From assembly GCA_016932895.1 (NCBI GenBank), contig JAFGCA010000494.1, forward strand, positions 1 to 64,000: a stretch of 64,000 nucleotides of DNA, written 5' to 3'. Positions 8,942 to 19,200 of this stretch are shown here, piece by piece (within the stretch, counting starts at the first letter, position 1; each line of letters starts with the position of its first letter). The notes under the pieces were generated by a model that saw only the letters and a program-made list of their open reading frames with translations, was not told the origin of the DNA and ran no database searches. Both the position numbers and the translations under genes were made by a program. The DNA comes from Sedimentisphaerales bacterium (GTDB lineage Bacteria > Planctomycetota > Phycisphaerae > Sedimentisphaerales > SG8-4).

Positions 8942-10483
8942 TCATCGAACCGCCCCCTTGTGGACATCAATGATCGCCTGGACCTGCGGGTAGTTCCGGT
9001 CTGTTTCATTGAGGGCCGACCGGGTCTTCCAGAGCTGCCGTTTCAGGCTGGTGACAACTTCGTCGTACTCGGGATTGGCGTATTGATTCTGCATCTCTGA
9101 CGGGTCGGTTTGCAGGTCGTACAGTTCCCAGGCGGCGGGAGTCTTCTGTTCGCCTGTTGGCGTGCATCCATAGAAGAAGATCAGCTTGTATCGCTCGGTG
9201 CGGATGCCGAAATGCGCCGGCACTCGGAGACTGTGTGCCATGTGCATCCAGTAGCGGTAGTACGTAGCGGTTCGCCAATCGGCCGGGCGCCGATCACCGC
9301 GCAACGCTGAGACGAAACTGCGGCCCTGCATTTGATCCGGAGCGTCGAGGCCCGCGATGGCCAGGATCGTCGGGGCAAAGTCGGTGTTGTTGATGAGCCA
9401 GTCGTTTGTCGAACCGGCCTTGACGACCTTCGGATAGTGGACAATGAACGGCATGCGCATGGATTCTTCGTAAATCCAACGCTTGTCCATCAAGTCGTGT
9501 TCACCGAGAAAGAAGCCCTGGTCTCCGGTGTAGACGATAACGGTGTTGTCGAGCTCGCCGGCCTCGCGCAGAAAATCGATCAGCCGTTTGACGTTGTCAT
9601 CAACACCTTTCACACATCGCAGATATCGTTTGAGATACTTCTGGTAGACGGCCCTGGTGTATTCCGGGTTTGTGAGCCCCGGGTCGATGCCAAGTCTGCG
9701 GCCGAGCTGCCAGCTCTCATGCCCTTTGGCTAGGCCGGAACCGAAGCCACGACTGGCAACGGAGCCAAAACCCTTCGCCGGTTGGTTGTGAAGGTTGGCC
9801 GGCTCGGGAATGGTCGTGTCTTCGAGATAGCTGTCGTAACGCCGCGCGTTCTGGAACATATCGTGCGGCGCTTTGAAGTGGTGCATGAGAAAGAACGGCC
9901 GCTCGCGGTCCCATTCCTTCTTCAGCCATTCCAGGCTGATGTCCGTGATCGCGTCGCTGGAGTGTTGACCGGTCTTACCGATGGTATTACGCGGCCAGGG
10001 CCGATCGCCTCGAACTCGAAACGTGGGATTGAAGTACTTTCCCTGACCCGGCAGGACGCAGTAGTAGTCGAAAGCCGCCGGTTCCTGTTTGAGGTGCCAC
10101 TTGCCGATCATCGCCGTGTGGTAACCGGCCTTGCGCATTTCGATCGGCAGGTATTGTCGCTGAGGTGGGATGTTGCCGGTCAAATCGAGGACACCGTTGG
10201 CTTGTGAGTACTGCCCGGTGATGATGCTGGCCCGGCTGGGCGTGCAGATCGAGTTGTTACAGAACACGCGATCGAATCGCATGCCGCCCTTCGCGAGCGA
10301 ATCGATGTTCGGCGTCGGATGGAGTCTTGCCAGGCGGCTGCCGTAGGCGCCGATGGCCTGCGTCGTGTGGTCGTCCGACATGATGAACAGGACATTGGGC
10401 CTGGTGCGTGCCGGCGCGGCCGCAGCCGAAAAAACGAGGCCACAGCACGTTGGCAACAACAGCTTCAGAAGTAGTCTTCTCAT
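8942..10483 (-). CDS. Formylglycine-dependent sulfatase, Sec-exported
   Basis: The 513-residue product starts with a Sec signal peptide (residues 1-24) and continues into the alkaline-phosphatase-fold sulfatase domain RPNVLFIMSDDH, where D37/D38 would bind calcium. C80 lies in CTPSRASIITG, the C-x-P-S-R signature whose cysteine is converted to formylglycine. GKWHLK and the later TGDQGFFLGEHDLMDKRW complete the usual active-site set. It should hydrolyse sulfate esters outside the cytoplasm, most likely on polysaccharides given the neighbours. The start has GAGG at 7 nt. The second sulfatase ends 30 nt upstream. No maturase (SumF or anSME type) is visible in the three-gene set. Confidence 0.93.
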   Translation of the reverse strand: MRRLLLKLLLPTCCGLVFSAAAAPARTRPNVLFIMSDDHTTQAIGAYGSRLARLHPTPNIDSLAKGGMRFDRVFCNNSICTPSRASIITGQYSQANGVLDLTGNIPPQRQYLPIEMRKAGYHTAMIGKWHLKQEPAAFDYYCVLPGQGKYFNPTFRVRGDRPWPRNTIGKTGQHSSDAITDISLEWLKKEWDRERPFFLMHHFKAPHDMFQNARRYDSYLEDTTIPEPANLHNQPAKGFGSVASRGFGSGLAKGHESWQLGRRLGIDPGLTNPEYTRAVYQKYLKRYLRCVKGVDDNVKRLIDFLREAGELDNTVIVYTGDQGFFLGEHDLMDKRWIYEESMRMPFIVHYPKVVKAGSTNDWLINNTDFAPTILAIAGLDAPDQMQGRSFVSALRGDRRPADWRTATYYRYWMHMAHSLRVPAHFGIRTERYKLIFFYGCTPTGEQKTPAAWELYDLQTDPSEMQNQYANPEYDEVVTSLKRQLWKTRSALNETDRNYPQVQAIIDVHKGAVR

Positions 10484-10513
10484 TTACAGCCTCAATTCTT
10501 TGTTGGTTTTATG

Positions 10514-12007
10514 CTACATGCTCTTGGGGTTGCGGGACTCGCGGTAGGCTATGATCTTGTCGGTATCGCCGGGGTCGCCGGCCTCGGCCATCAGCTCGCG
10601 CATGCGCTTCTCCAGTTTGGCCTGCAACGCCGCATACTCGGGCTTGTCGATCAGGTTGTTCAATTGATACGGATCCTCCAGGTTGTCGTAGAGCAACCAC
10701 GGCCCGTAATCGAACAAGTTCGCGTAGGTGTAGCGCTTCGTCCGCACCCCGCGCCAGGGCGTGACGGCGTTGATGATATAAGGTCCGCCCCCGGGCAGCA
10801 ATTTCATAAGGAGCACAGCATCCCGCTGATCCGACGCCACGCCCCTGGCTGCATCCGAAAAATCTTTGCCGTCGACCTTCGGACACTTCAGCCCGGCCAG
10901 CGACAATAGTGTCGGCATCACATCGACCGGCGTGATCAATGCATCGGTTCGTTTGCCCCTGGGCACCACCCGTGGGTATTCGACCAGGAACGGCACATTG
11001 ATCGACTCCTCGAACGGCATTTGTTTGAGTGCCATCCGGTGGCTTCCGAGCATATCGCCGTGATCCGACGCGAACACCAGGATCGTATCTTCAGCGAGAC
11101 CGGCTTGCCTCAACGCCTCGCGGATCTTCCCGATACAATCATCAAGCGCCGCGGTATGGGCATAGTAGCCTTGAATATTCTGCTTCTTGAGACGTTCGTC
11201 GTTTTCAAGGATTGCACGCTGGGCTTTGCGACTTTTCTTGAGTCTCTCCGGCGGCCTGTCTCGCGCCAGCAGGTGGTCGACCACAGCTCGCTCGGCCACG
11301 TTCGCTCGCAGCACAATCCTGTCCAGCGGAATCCGTTCCTTATACTCGTCTGGAACCAGATTGTAAGGGTTATGCGGCGGGCCCCAAGACATGAACAGGC
11401 AAAACGGTCTGTCCTTGTTCTTCTTGATGTAATCGACGGCCAGATCGGTCTGCACCAGGGCATCGTATCCCTTGAACCTGATCTCTTCGGGCGTATCCGT
11501 ACAGTAGAAATGATCCATGTACTTGTGGGTGCAGTTGTTCACCGCCCAGTAGTCGAACCCCTGTCGCCGCTCCTTGGGCACGAACGGCGTGCGCTGCCAC
11601 TCCAGGTGCCACTTGCCAATATATCCCGTGGCGTAGCCTTGTGCCTTACAGACTTTGGCGACGGTGGGAAGGCCGTCACGCACGCCGGTATCGTTCGCCA
11701 CCGTCCCGTTTGCCATCGGATACATTCCGGTCAGGAGCATTGCCCGGTACGGAGAACATACCGGCCAGGTGCTCACCGCATTGTCAAATACGGTCCCGGC
11801 CGCCGCCATGGCATCGATGTTTGGTGTGGGCGCGATCCCGTTCCCGTAGCACCCCAGCGCGTGCGCGCGCATCTGATCTGCGAAAATATACACGATATTG
11901 GGCCGCCTGGCGGGCCTCTGCTCGGCGAATACCTTGCTCCCAACTGCAACAACAGGCATCCCCGCTGCTGCAGTCTTGATAAGCTGACGTCTTGTAAGCT
12001 TCTTCAT
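10514..12007 (-). CDS. Formylglycine-dependent sulfatase, Tat-exported
   Basis: I place the start at the ATG at 12007, since GGAG lies 6 nt upstream and a Tat signal begins there (MKKLTRRQLIKTAAAG, with R-R-Q-L-I-K). A longer frame from 12094 has no such support. The 497-residue product contains RPNIVYIFADQMR near residue 35 and the signature C84 in VCSPYRAMLLTG, a C-x-P-x-R variant with tyrosine at the fourth place. GYIGKWHLEW and ASDHGDMLGSH are further active-site boxes. It shares the operon with a Sec-exported sulfatase. The two use different export routes, so one may fold in the cytoplasm first. The substrate is inferred to be sulfated glycan. Confidence 0.92.
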   Translation of the reverse strand: MKKLTRRQLIKTAAAGMPVVAVGSKVFAEQRPARRPNIVYIFADQMRAHALGCYGNGIAPTPNIDAMAAAGTVFDNAVSTWPVCSPYRAMLLTGMYPMANGTVANDTGVRDGLPTVAKVCKAQGYATGYIGKWHLEWQRTPFVPKERRQGFDYWAVNNCTHKYMDHFYCTDTPEEIRFKGYDALVQTDLAVDYIKKNKDRPFCLFMSWGPPHNPYNLVPDEYKERIPLDRIVLRANVAERAVVDHLLARDRPPERLKKSRKAQRAILENDERLKKQNIQGYYAHTAALDDCIGKIREALRQAGLAEDTILVFASDHGDMLGSHRMALKQMPFEESINVPFLVEYPRVVPRGKRTDALITPVDVMPTLLSLAGLKCPKVDGKDFSDAARGVASDQRDAVLLMKLLPGGGPYIINAVTPWRGVRTKRYTYANLFDYGPWLLYDNLEDPYQLNNLIDKPEYAALQAKLEKRMRELMAEAGDPGDTDKIIAYRESRNPKSM

Positions 12008-12501
12008 ATGCGCTCCATGTTCCTGCTGATTTCGGGGACAGAGCACTTTCAAGCCCGTGCCCTCCATGAGTCGCCAAATACGATCCTCCCACATACGCCA
12101 ACATCAACGTCACGACATTGACTCCTGCTTCCGAGTTCAATGTCTATTACTGAAAGATGATTATAGCAGAGATGTGGTGAATGCCCAGTGAGAGTCCTGT
12201 GGGACAGCGGCAAGATAACGAAGAGCTCCGGCCTGAAGGAGATCGACATCGAGCTGCAGGACGTGCAGTGCCTGATGCGGCTCTTCCATGGCGAAAAGGC
12301 CTTGGGTAACTGGGCCGATGCGCGCGTGGTCGCGAACCACTGACCTTCGCCCGAATGCAGACAACACCAGCGAAACCGGCCGCCGCCCCATCTCTTTGAC
12401 TGTCTGAGGCCCCCATACCATCATCAGCCGCAGGCTCGCAACAGCCCGGGGCCCAAGCGGCCCACCGCGGGCGCGCGGGCGCTGCCGGCCTGCGGTTTCT
12501 G
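12008..12501. other. Divergent intergenic region
   Basis: This gap separates the sulfatase operon from the CotH protein gene. It holds a short coding-looking relic (12185-12343) and ends at the CotH gene promoter. No other feature is visible. Confidence 0.4.
12185..12343 (+). pseudogene. Short orphan coding-like fragment
   Basis: From a GTG at 12188 the plus strand reads about 50 codons to a TGA at 12341-12343 with plausible protein-like content (for example IDIELQDVQCLMRLFHGEK). There is no convincing ribosome site and I recognise no family. It may be the tail of a lost gene, or chance. Low confidence. Confidence 0.2.
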
Positions 12502-12530
12502 TTGATCGAGACGGCCTGACGTGGTATAAT
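12502..12530 (+). promoter_or_regulatory. Sigma70-type promoter of the CotH protein gene
   Basis: TTGATC (12502-12507), a 17-nt spacer and a perfect TATAAT (12525-12530) lie about 80 nt before the ATG at 12613. Confidence 0.7.
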
Positions 12531-12612
12531 GTTCTTTGACACTGGAGGTCAGATTTTCTGTCGGCTGTCGGCATTATTTTACCGATGTGGACTGCATAGG
12601 ATCGCCCTTCCA

Positions 12613-15600
12613 ATGAGATATTCGCACATTGTGGTCGTGTTGGCTATTGCCCTTGTCTCCTGTGGTCTTTCCGGTTCGCTTTGCGATGCGGGTATGCTTG
12701 AGATCAGCGAGTTCATGGCGGTGAACGACAACGGCCTCGACGACGAGGATCGTGACGAGGAAGACTGGATCGAAATCCACAACGCCGGGCCCGATGCGAT
12801 GGACCTGGACGGCTGGTTTTTGACCGACAAGGCCGACAACCTGACCAAGTGGGCATTCCCGGCCGTGACGCTTGCGGGCGACGCCTATTTGATTGTCTTT
12901 GCCTCCGAGAAAAATCGGCGGGACCCGGCGGGCGAGTTGCACACAAACTTCAAACTGAGCGGGGCCGGTGAGTATCTCGGGCTGGTCCGCCCGGACGGGG
13001 TCACGGTGGTTTCGGAGTTCTTTCCGGGCTATCCGATTCAGGCGCCCGATGTGTCCTACGGCCTCAGGGGAACCACGGTGGAAGATGTGCTCCTGGCGCC
13101 GGGCGCGCCGGCCAAGGCCCTGGTGCCGCTGGACGATGCGCTGGAGCCGGGCTCGCGGCCCGATGCGCTGCGTCCCTGGACGCTGGAAGACTGGGGCGAT
13201 GCGACCTGGCTCACCGGTACCACCGGGGTTGGCTACGACTATGCGGAACTCATCGGGCTGGACGTCTCAGCCATGCGCAGCGTGAATGAAACCGTCTACA
13301 TTCGGATCCCCTTCGAGGTGGAGGACCCTTCGGCGATCAAGGCTCTGACCCTGCGCATGCGTTTCGAAGACGGGATGATCGCCTACATCAATGGACAGGA
13401 GGTGGCGCGGGACAACGCCCCGGCTCCTTCAGCAGAAACATGGAACTCCGGCGCTCCGCTCAATCGGTCCGACGGGCTGGCCGTTAATCCGGTGGATTAC
13501 GGCATCGGCGAATTCGACTTTCTCCACGTGGGGACAAATCTGCTGGCGATACAGGGGTTGAACAACCGCCGAGACAGTTCGGATCTGCTGATCGTTCCCG
13601 AGTTGCTGGCCACAATCGCCGCCAACGCCGAGCCGTCGCTGCGCTACTTCCCGGCGCCGACGCCCGGAAAGCCGAACAACGCCGGAGTCAGGGTGCTGGG
13701 GCCGATCATCGCCGATGAGGACCACCAGCCGCCCGTCCCCACGGAAAACGAAGACCTTCAGATCACGGCGAGGATCGCCCCGACCTTCGATCCGGTGGCC
13801 TCAGCTCATTTACATTACCGGGTGATGTTTGACGACGAGGTGACAGTAGCCTTCCTCGACGATGGAAACGGCGGTGACGGAGCCGCTGGAGACGGCGTCT
13901 ACGGGGCGCGCATTCCCGCCGGAACGTTTCGCGCGGGCGAAATGGTACGCTGGTACGTCACGGCGACCGATGCAGCCGGACGGGTATCGCGGTTTCCCGC
14001 GTTCGTCGACCCGCAGAACTCCCCGGAATACTGCGGCACGGTCGTAGAAGACCCGAGTCTGATCCACCCTCTGCCGGTACTGCACTGGTTCATCCAGAAT
14101 CCCAACGCGGCCAACACGAATTCCGGCACCCGTTGCGCCCTCTTCTACGATGGCGAGTTTTACGACAATGTGACAATCGACCTTCATGGCCAGTCCAGCC
14201 GAGGGTTCCCGAAGAAGAGCTACGACATCGACTTTCATCCGGGCCACAACTTCAAGTGGGCTCCGGGACAGCCGCGCGCCGACGATATCAACCTGCTCAC
14301 TACCTATCCGGACAAAGCGCAGATGCGCAACATCCTGGCCCACGAGACGTACCGGGACGCGGATTGCCCCTACCATTGGGTGTTCGCCGTCCGCGTACAG
14401 CAAAACGGAGAGTTCTGGGGCACCGCTCATGCGATGGAAAACGGCGATGAGGACTGGCTGATTCGCATGGGGATCAACGCCGCAGGCGCCCTTTACAAGA
14501 TGTACAACACCTTCACGTCTCCCAGCCACGCCACGAGCGGCGCGGAAAAGAAAACGCGCAAGCACGAGGACAACGCCGACCTGTTGGCGCTGTACAACGG
14601 CGTCTCTCTGTCGGGCGAGGCTCGCCGCCGCTATCTCTACGACAACGTGAACGTGGCGCAGGTCGTGAACTTCCTGGCCGCGCGCCTTATCACGGGGGAT
14701 ACCGACTGCTGCCACAAGAACTACTATTTATACCGTGACACGGGCGGCAGCGACGAATGGCAGATGTGGCCGTGGGACGTGGACCTCAGCTTCGGGCGCC
14801 GGTGGATCGGCTCCAAGACTTACTGGGATCAAAACCTGATTCCGGACACGCCGCTGTTCATCGGCAACAACAACCGCGTGCCGCAGGCCATCTTCAACAC
14901 GCCGGAAACGCGACAGATGTATCTGCGCCGCATCCGCACGCTCATGGATGAATTGCTCAAGCCGCCCGGCACGCCACAGGAGGATGGGCATTACGAGCCG
15001 CGCATCGACGAACTGGCGGCCCGGATCGCCCCGGACGCCGCGTTGGACGCCGCCAAATGGAATTCGCATGCCTGGGGCAACGGTTCCACAGCCTATTGTT
15101 GCCCTCAGTCGCTGCCCGAGGCGGCCGAAGAGATCAAGAGCTTCTATCTGCCCGAACGGCGGAACCAACTCTACAACGGCCTGGCCTCCGGGGCCCGAGA
15201 AATACCCGACGCCCAACCGCCCGGTACGATCATCTTCTTCGGCGCCATCGAAGCCAACCCGCCCGGCGGCAACCAGGACGAGGAGTTCATCCAACTGCTG
15301 AATCCCAATCGTATAGCCGTGGATATTTCGGGCTGGATTCTGAGCGCCGGCCTTACCTCTGCAACCCCCATTTTCACATTCCGCGGCGGGACCGTCATTC
15401 CCGCCAGCGGCACACTCTACGTCGCAGCCAGCCGACCGGCTTTTCGCGCCCGCGCGACTGCTCCTGCGGGCGGCCAGTCCCTGTTCGTCGTGGGAGACTA
15501 CACCGGCCGGCTTTCGGCCCGGGGTGAAACTGTTGAACTGACGGACCGGCAGGGAATCGTCGTGGCCTCTGCGAGCACGCCAGCCGCCCCCAGCGCGCCC

Positions 15601-16095
15601 CAGTCGTTCCTGCGGGTCACCGAGATCATGTACAATCCGCCCGCGCTGCCGGGGGATGCCCTCCCGGACCAGGAGTACGAATACGTGGAGCTGAAGAATA
15701 TCGGCCCGGAGGATATGAGCCTCTACGGCGTTCATTTCGCCGAGGGCATCGCCTTCACGTTCATGCGTACGACCATGACCACGCTGCCTGCAGGGCAGCG
15801 GCTGCTTGTCGTGAAGAACCGCGCGGCGTTTACCGAGCGCTATGGCGACGGCGCCAATATCGCCGGCGAATACGCAGGCTACCTGGACAACGGCGGCGAA
15901 CGAATCCGGCTCGAGGATGCCCACAACGAGAAGATTCTGGACTTCGACTACGACGACTCCTGGTACCCCACTACGGACGGGGCCGGCTTCGCGCTGGTCA
16001 TCGTGGACGAAACCGCGCCGTTTGGCGCCTGGGACGAGCCGACCCAATGGCGAGCCGGCGACATGGAAGGCGGCTCCCCCGGCACGGACGAGTAG
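12613..16095 (+). CDS. Secreted CotH-kinase-like protein with three lamin-tail domains
   Basis: The chosen ATG at 12613 begins a signal peptide (MRYSHIVVVLAIALVSCG). The longer frame from 12529 overlaps the promoter -10 box. The 1160-residue product opens with a lamin-tail domain (LEISEFMAVNDNGLDD...DLDGWFLTD). Beta-rich regions follow, then a CotH domain with GQSSRGFPKKSYDIDF and the later WPWDVDLSFGRRW. In spore-coat CotH the D-x-D-type motif belongs to an atypical protein kinase. Two more lamin-tail domains close the protein (EEFIQLLNPN..., and VTEIMYNPP...EYVELKNIG). Proteins of this plan are common in planctomycetes and Bacteroidetes and are probably surface or extracellular. Whether this one phosphorylates anything is unknown. 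Confidence 0.85.
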   Translation: MRYSHIVVVLAIALVSCGLSGSLCDAGMLEISEFMAVNDNGLDDEDRDEEDWIEIHNAGPDAMDLDGWFLTDKADNLTKWAFPAVTLAGDAYLIVFASEKNRRDPAGELHTNFKLSGAGEYLGLVRPDGVTVVSEFFPGYPIQAPDVSYGLRGTTVEDVLLAPGAPAKALVPLDDALEPGSRPDALRPWTLEDWGDATWLTGTTGVGYDYAELIGLDVSAMRSVNETVYIRIPFEVEDPSAIKALTLRMRFEDGMIAYINGQEVARDNAPAPSAETWNSGAPLNRSDGLAVNPVDYGIGEFDFLHVGTNLLAIQGLNNRRDSSDLLIVPELLATIAANAEPSLRYFPAPTPGKPNNAGVRVLGPIIADEDHQPPVPTENEDLQITARIAPTFDPVASAHLHYRVMFDDEVTVAFLDDGNGGDGAAGDGVYGARIPAGTFRAGEMVRWYVTATDAAGRVSRFPAFVDPQNSPEYCGTVVEDPSLIHPLPVLHWFIQNPNAANTNSGTRCALFYDGEFYDNVTIDLHGQSSRGFPKKSYDIDFHPGHNFKWAPGQPRADDINLLTTYPDKAQMRNILAHETYRDADCPYHWVFAVRVQQNGEFWGTAHAMENGDEDWLIRMGINAAGALYKMYNTFTSPSHATSGAEKKTRKHEDNADLLALYNGVSLSGEARRRYLYDNVNVAQVVNFLAARLITGDTDCCHKNYYLYRDTGGSDEWQMWPWDVDLSFGRRWIGSKTYWDQNLIPDTPLFIGNNNRVPQAIFNTPETRQMYLRRIRTLMDELLKPPGTPQEDGHYEPRIDELAARIAPDAALDAAKWNSHAWGNGSTAYCCPQSLPEAAEEIKSFYLPERRNQLYNGLASGAREIPDAQPPGTIIFFGAIEANPPGGNQDEEFIQLLNPNRIAVDISGWILSAGLTSATPIFTFRGGTVIPASGTLYVAASRPAFRARATAPAGGQSLFVVGDYTGRLSARGETVELTDRQGIVVASASTPAAPSAPQSFLRVTEIMYNPPALPGDALPDQEYEYVELKNIGPEDMSLYGVHFAEGIAFTFMRTTMTTLPAGQRLLVVKNRAAFTERYGDGANIAGEYAGYLDNGGERIRLEDAHNEKILDFDYDDSWYPTTDGAGFALVIVDETAPFGAWDEPTQWRAGDMEGGSPGTDE

Positions 16096-16233
16096 CACGG
16101 GGGACATCGAGCCGAGGCTGAGGCTTGACACCAGTCGGGGCAAACCGTATCGTGAAGAGAGCAGTGCGGTACCCTCTCACGGGGCAAAAGCCATTGCACG
16201 ACGTCTGGTTGAAGCAACTCAAGGATGATAAAG

Positions 16234-19200
16234 ATGGAACGACGCCTGCTGGTCTGGTGCGAATTGATGCGATCCGTGCGAGGGGTGGTCCTTGGGGCCG
16301 TTCGAGCGAGGATGTGTCTGCTGCCCGTCGGGCTCGCCTGCCTCCTCGCCTGCGGCTCCTGCACGGAGACCGCGGCGCCGAAGACTTCCGGCCGACCGAC
16401 CGGTCAAATCTCCGAAGCGCTTGGCAAAACGCTCTCGGACTTCAACCGCGGCGCCGCCCTGCTCGAACAGTACAAGTACGCCGAGGCAGCGGAGGCGTTC
16501 GAATCCGTTCTGGCCAACGCACCCGATTGGAAGGCGGCCCGGTTCAACCTCGCTCTGGCCTATTTCAATCTCCAGGGCCAGGTCGGTGCCCAGGAGTACT
16601 TGGCGCGCGCCCGCCAGGCCTTTGAGACGGTCCTGGCCGGCGACCCGAACCACCTGCCCGCCCGTTTCTGTCTGGGGCTTTACCACCGACATCTCGGCGA
16701 TAATGAGGCCGCGGCCCGGTGCTTCCAGCTCGTTCACGAGACCGATCCAGACGATCCCTACGTCGCCTACAAATACGCGGAGACGTTGAGTGCGCTGGAC
16801 GAGACGGAGCGGGCTTTGCCGTTGTTCGAGAAGATCATCGAGCGCGATCCCGGCTTCGTCTCTGCGGTGTATCGCTTGGCAACGCTGTATCAGCGCTCCG
16901 GCCGACGGGACGAAGCCAAAGATCTCTTCATGCGCTTTCGCGACCTCAAGCAAGCCGAGCTCACGGGCGGCACGTTCACCGTGCTCAATACGTACGGGAC
17001 TTCGGGAAAATACTACCTGGCGCTCGGGGCGGACAGCGTACCGGTGACACCGCCCCAGGCGGAGGCGGCGCGGATCGTCTTCTCGCCGGAGCTGCGAAGG
17101 ATATCCGCACGAACTCAGAAATGGAGTGCGGCCGGGATCGCCGTGGACGTCCCCGGGGTGGCAGCGGCGGACGCCGACGACGACGGTGACATCGACGTGT
17201 GCCTGACCGGTCTCGACGCCGACGGAACCTCGTCCATCTGGCACAACGACGGCGCCGGGAATTTCCGGGAAAGCCAGGTCCTGACCGCGCGTGGCATCTG
17301 CCCATCGTTCGGTGACGTCGACAACGACGGGCGTATCGATCTCTGGCTGGGGCGCGCAGGGCCCGATACGTACTTCGCGCGCAACGACGCCGGAAGATGG
17401 GAGCCGGTTGAACTGAAGGGCATGACGTGCGAAGATGTTGCCACGCCCGGCGCCAGACTGCTCGATATCGACAGCGACGGCGACCTGGACCTCCTGGCGT
17501 TTCACCGCAAACGAGGCTCGGTGCCGGCCGCCGCAGCCTCGGAGGTATGCCCCGCCGTTATCTACAACAACAATCGTGACGGCACGTTTGTGGACATCGC
17601 CCCGAAATTGGGGTTGGCCCTGCCGGACCGCGCGGTAGCTGCGGCCGTCTACGATGACTTCGACAACGACCGGGACCTGGATTTGATTGTCTTTGGCACG
17701 AACGAGGCGCCTACGGGCTGGGTCAACGACCGGGTCTGGCAATACCATTACCTCGATGCTGAGAGCATGGGACTTGCGCTGTCAGAGGTCGTCCTCGGCG
17801 CCACCTCCGGCGATCCTGACGGAGATGGAGATCGCGACCTGCTTGTGTTTGGGCGCGAATCCATTCATTTGTTTCTCAACCAGGGCCACTTTCGCTTCGA
17901 GCAGGACGAAGACTTCTGCCGCCGGTGTGGCCGGGCAGGCGCATCCGGCGGACAGTTCGCCGACATGGACAACGACGGCGATCTCGATATCGTGGTCGCT
18001 GATGCGCTGCGCCCCGACGGCCGGCGCGGTCCCGCTCTGCTGATCAACGAGTGGCCCCGCAAGCGTTTCACCGACGCGCGAGAGATCGATCCCGGGAACC
18101 TGCTTGCCGCCATGGCATTCGACGGGTATGCCAGTTGCGTCGCGGCAGATTTCACCGGCGACGGGGCCTGCGATCTCTTCCTCGCCCCCGCCGGCGAGCA
18201 CCCCTTTCTCATCGAGAACCTCACCGAGAGCGGACACTGGATTGCGCTTGACTTGCAGGGCACGCGCGAGCAGGACGGTAAGTCCCGCTCGAATAATTCG
18301 GCCGTGGGGGCGCGCGTGGATATCAAGACCGGGCTTATCTCCCAGCAACACGTGATCGGCGTCCCCTCGGGACCGGTGGCCTCCGGCCCCTTGCGCATCC
18401 ACGCCGGCCTCGGCCCTTATGCGAAAGTCGACTGGCTGCGTATCACCTGGCCCGATGCCGTGCTGCAGGCCGAACTCGAGCTGGCCGCCAATCAAGTGCT
18501 CGAAGTCGTGGAGGTGCAGCGGAAAGTCTCTTCCTGCCCGCATCTTTTCGCCTGGAACGGAACGCATTTTGAATTCATCTCCGACTTCGGCGGCATGGGC
18601 GGCATCGGCTACCTTGCCGCCCCGGGGGTCTATTCTCAGCCCGACCCGACCGAGTACGTCCCCGTGCCAAATCTGCGGCCCCGCGACGGCGAGTACATTC
18701 TCCAGGTGGTCGAACCGATCGAAGAGGTCGTCTTCCTGGACGAAGCCAAACTGGTCGCCGTGGATCATCCTGCCGGTACAAGCGTGTATCCGAACGAAAT
18801 GATGCCAGTCAACGCGCCGCCGCCCGCCTTTGAGATATTCTGCGTAAAGGAAGGAATCGAAGCGGTCCGCGCGGTAGACCACCGGGGCGAGGACGTCACA
18901 GAGGCGATAGGACAGGTGGATCGCATCTACGCCGGACCGACCCGACCCGATCCCCGCTTCGTCGGTTACGCCGAGGATCACTTCATCGAGATCGATCTCG
19001 GCGACCATCTCGCCTCGATGCAACCGGATGCGCGTCTCGTCCTTTTTGTCAACGGCTGGGTCCACTACAGCTATTCGTCCACGAATTTCGCCGCGGACCA
19101 GGCGGGCCTGCGTCTGCGAGCGCCCAGCGTCTACGTGCAGCGCAACAACGATTGGGTCGAATTGTTCCGGGAGGTGGGCTATCCGGCCGGGATCCGGCAC

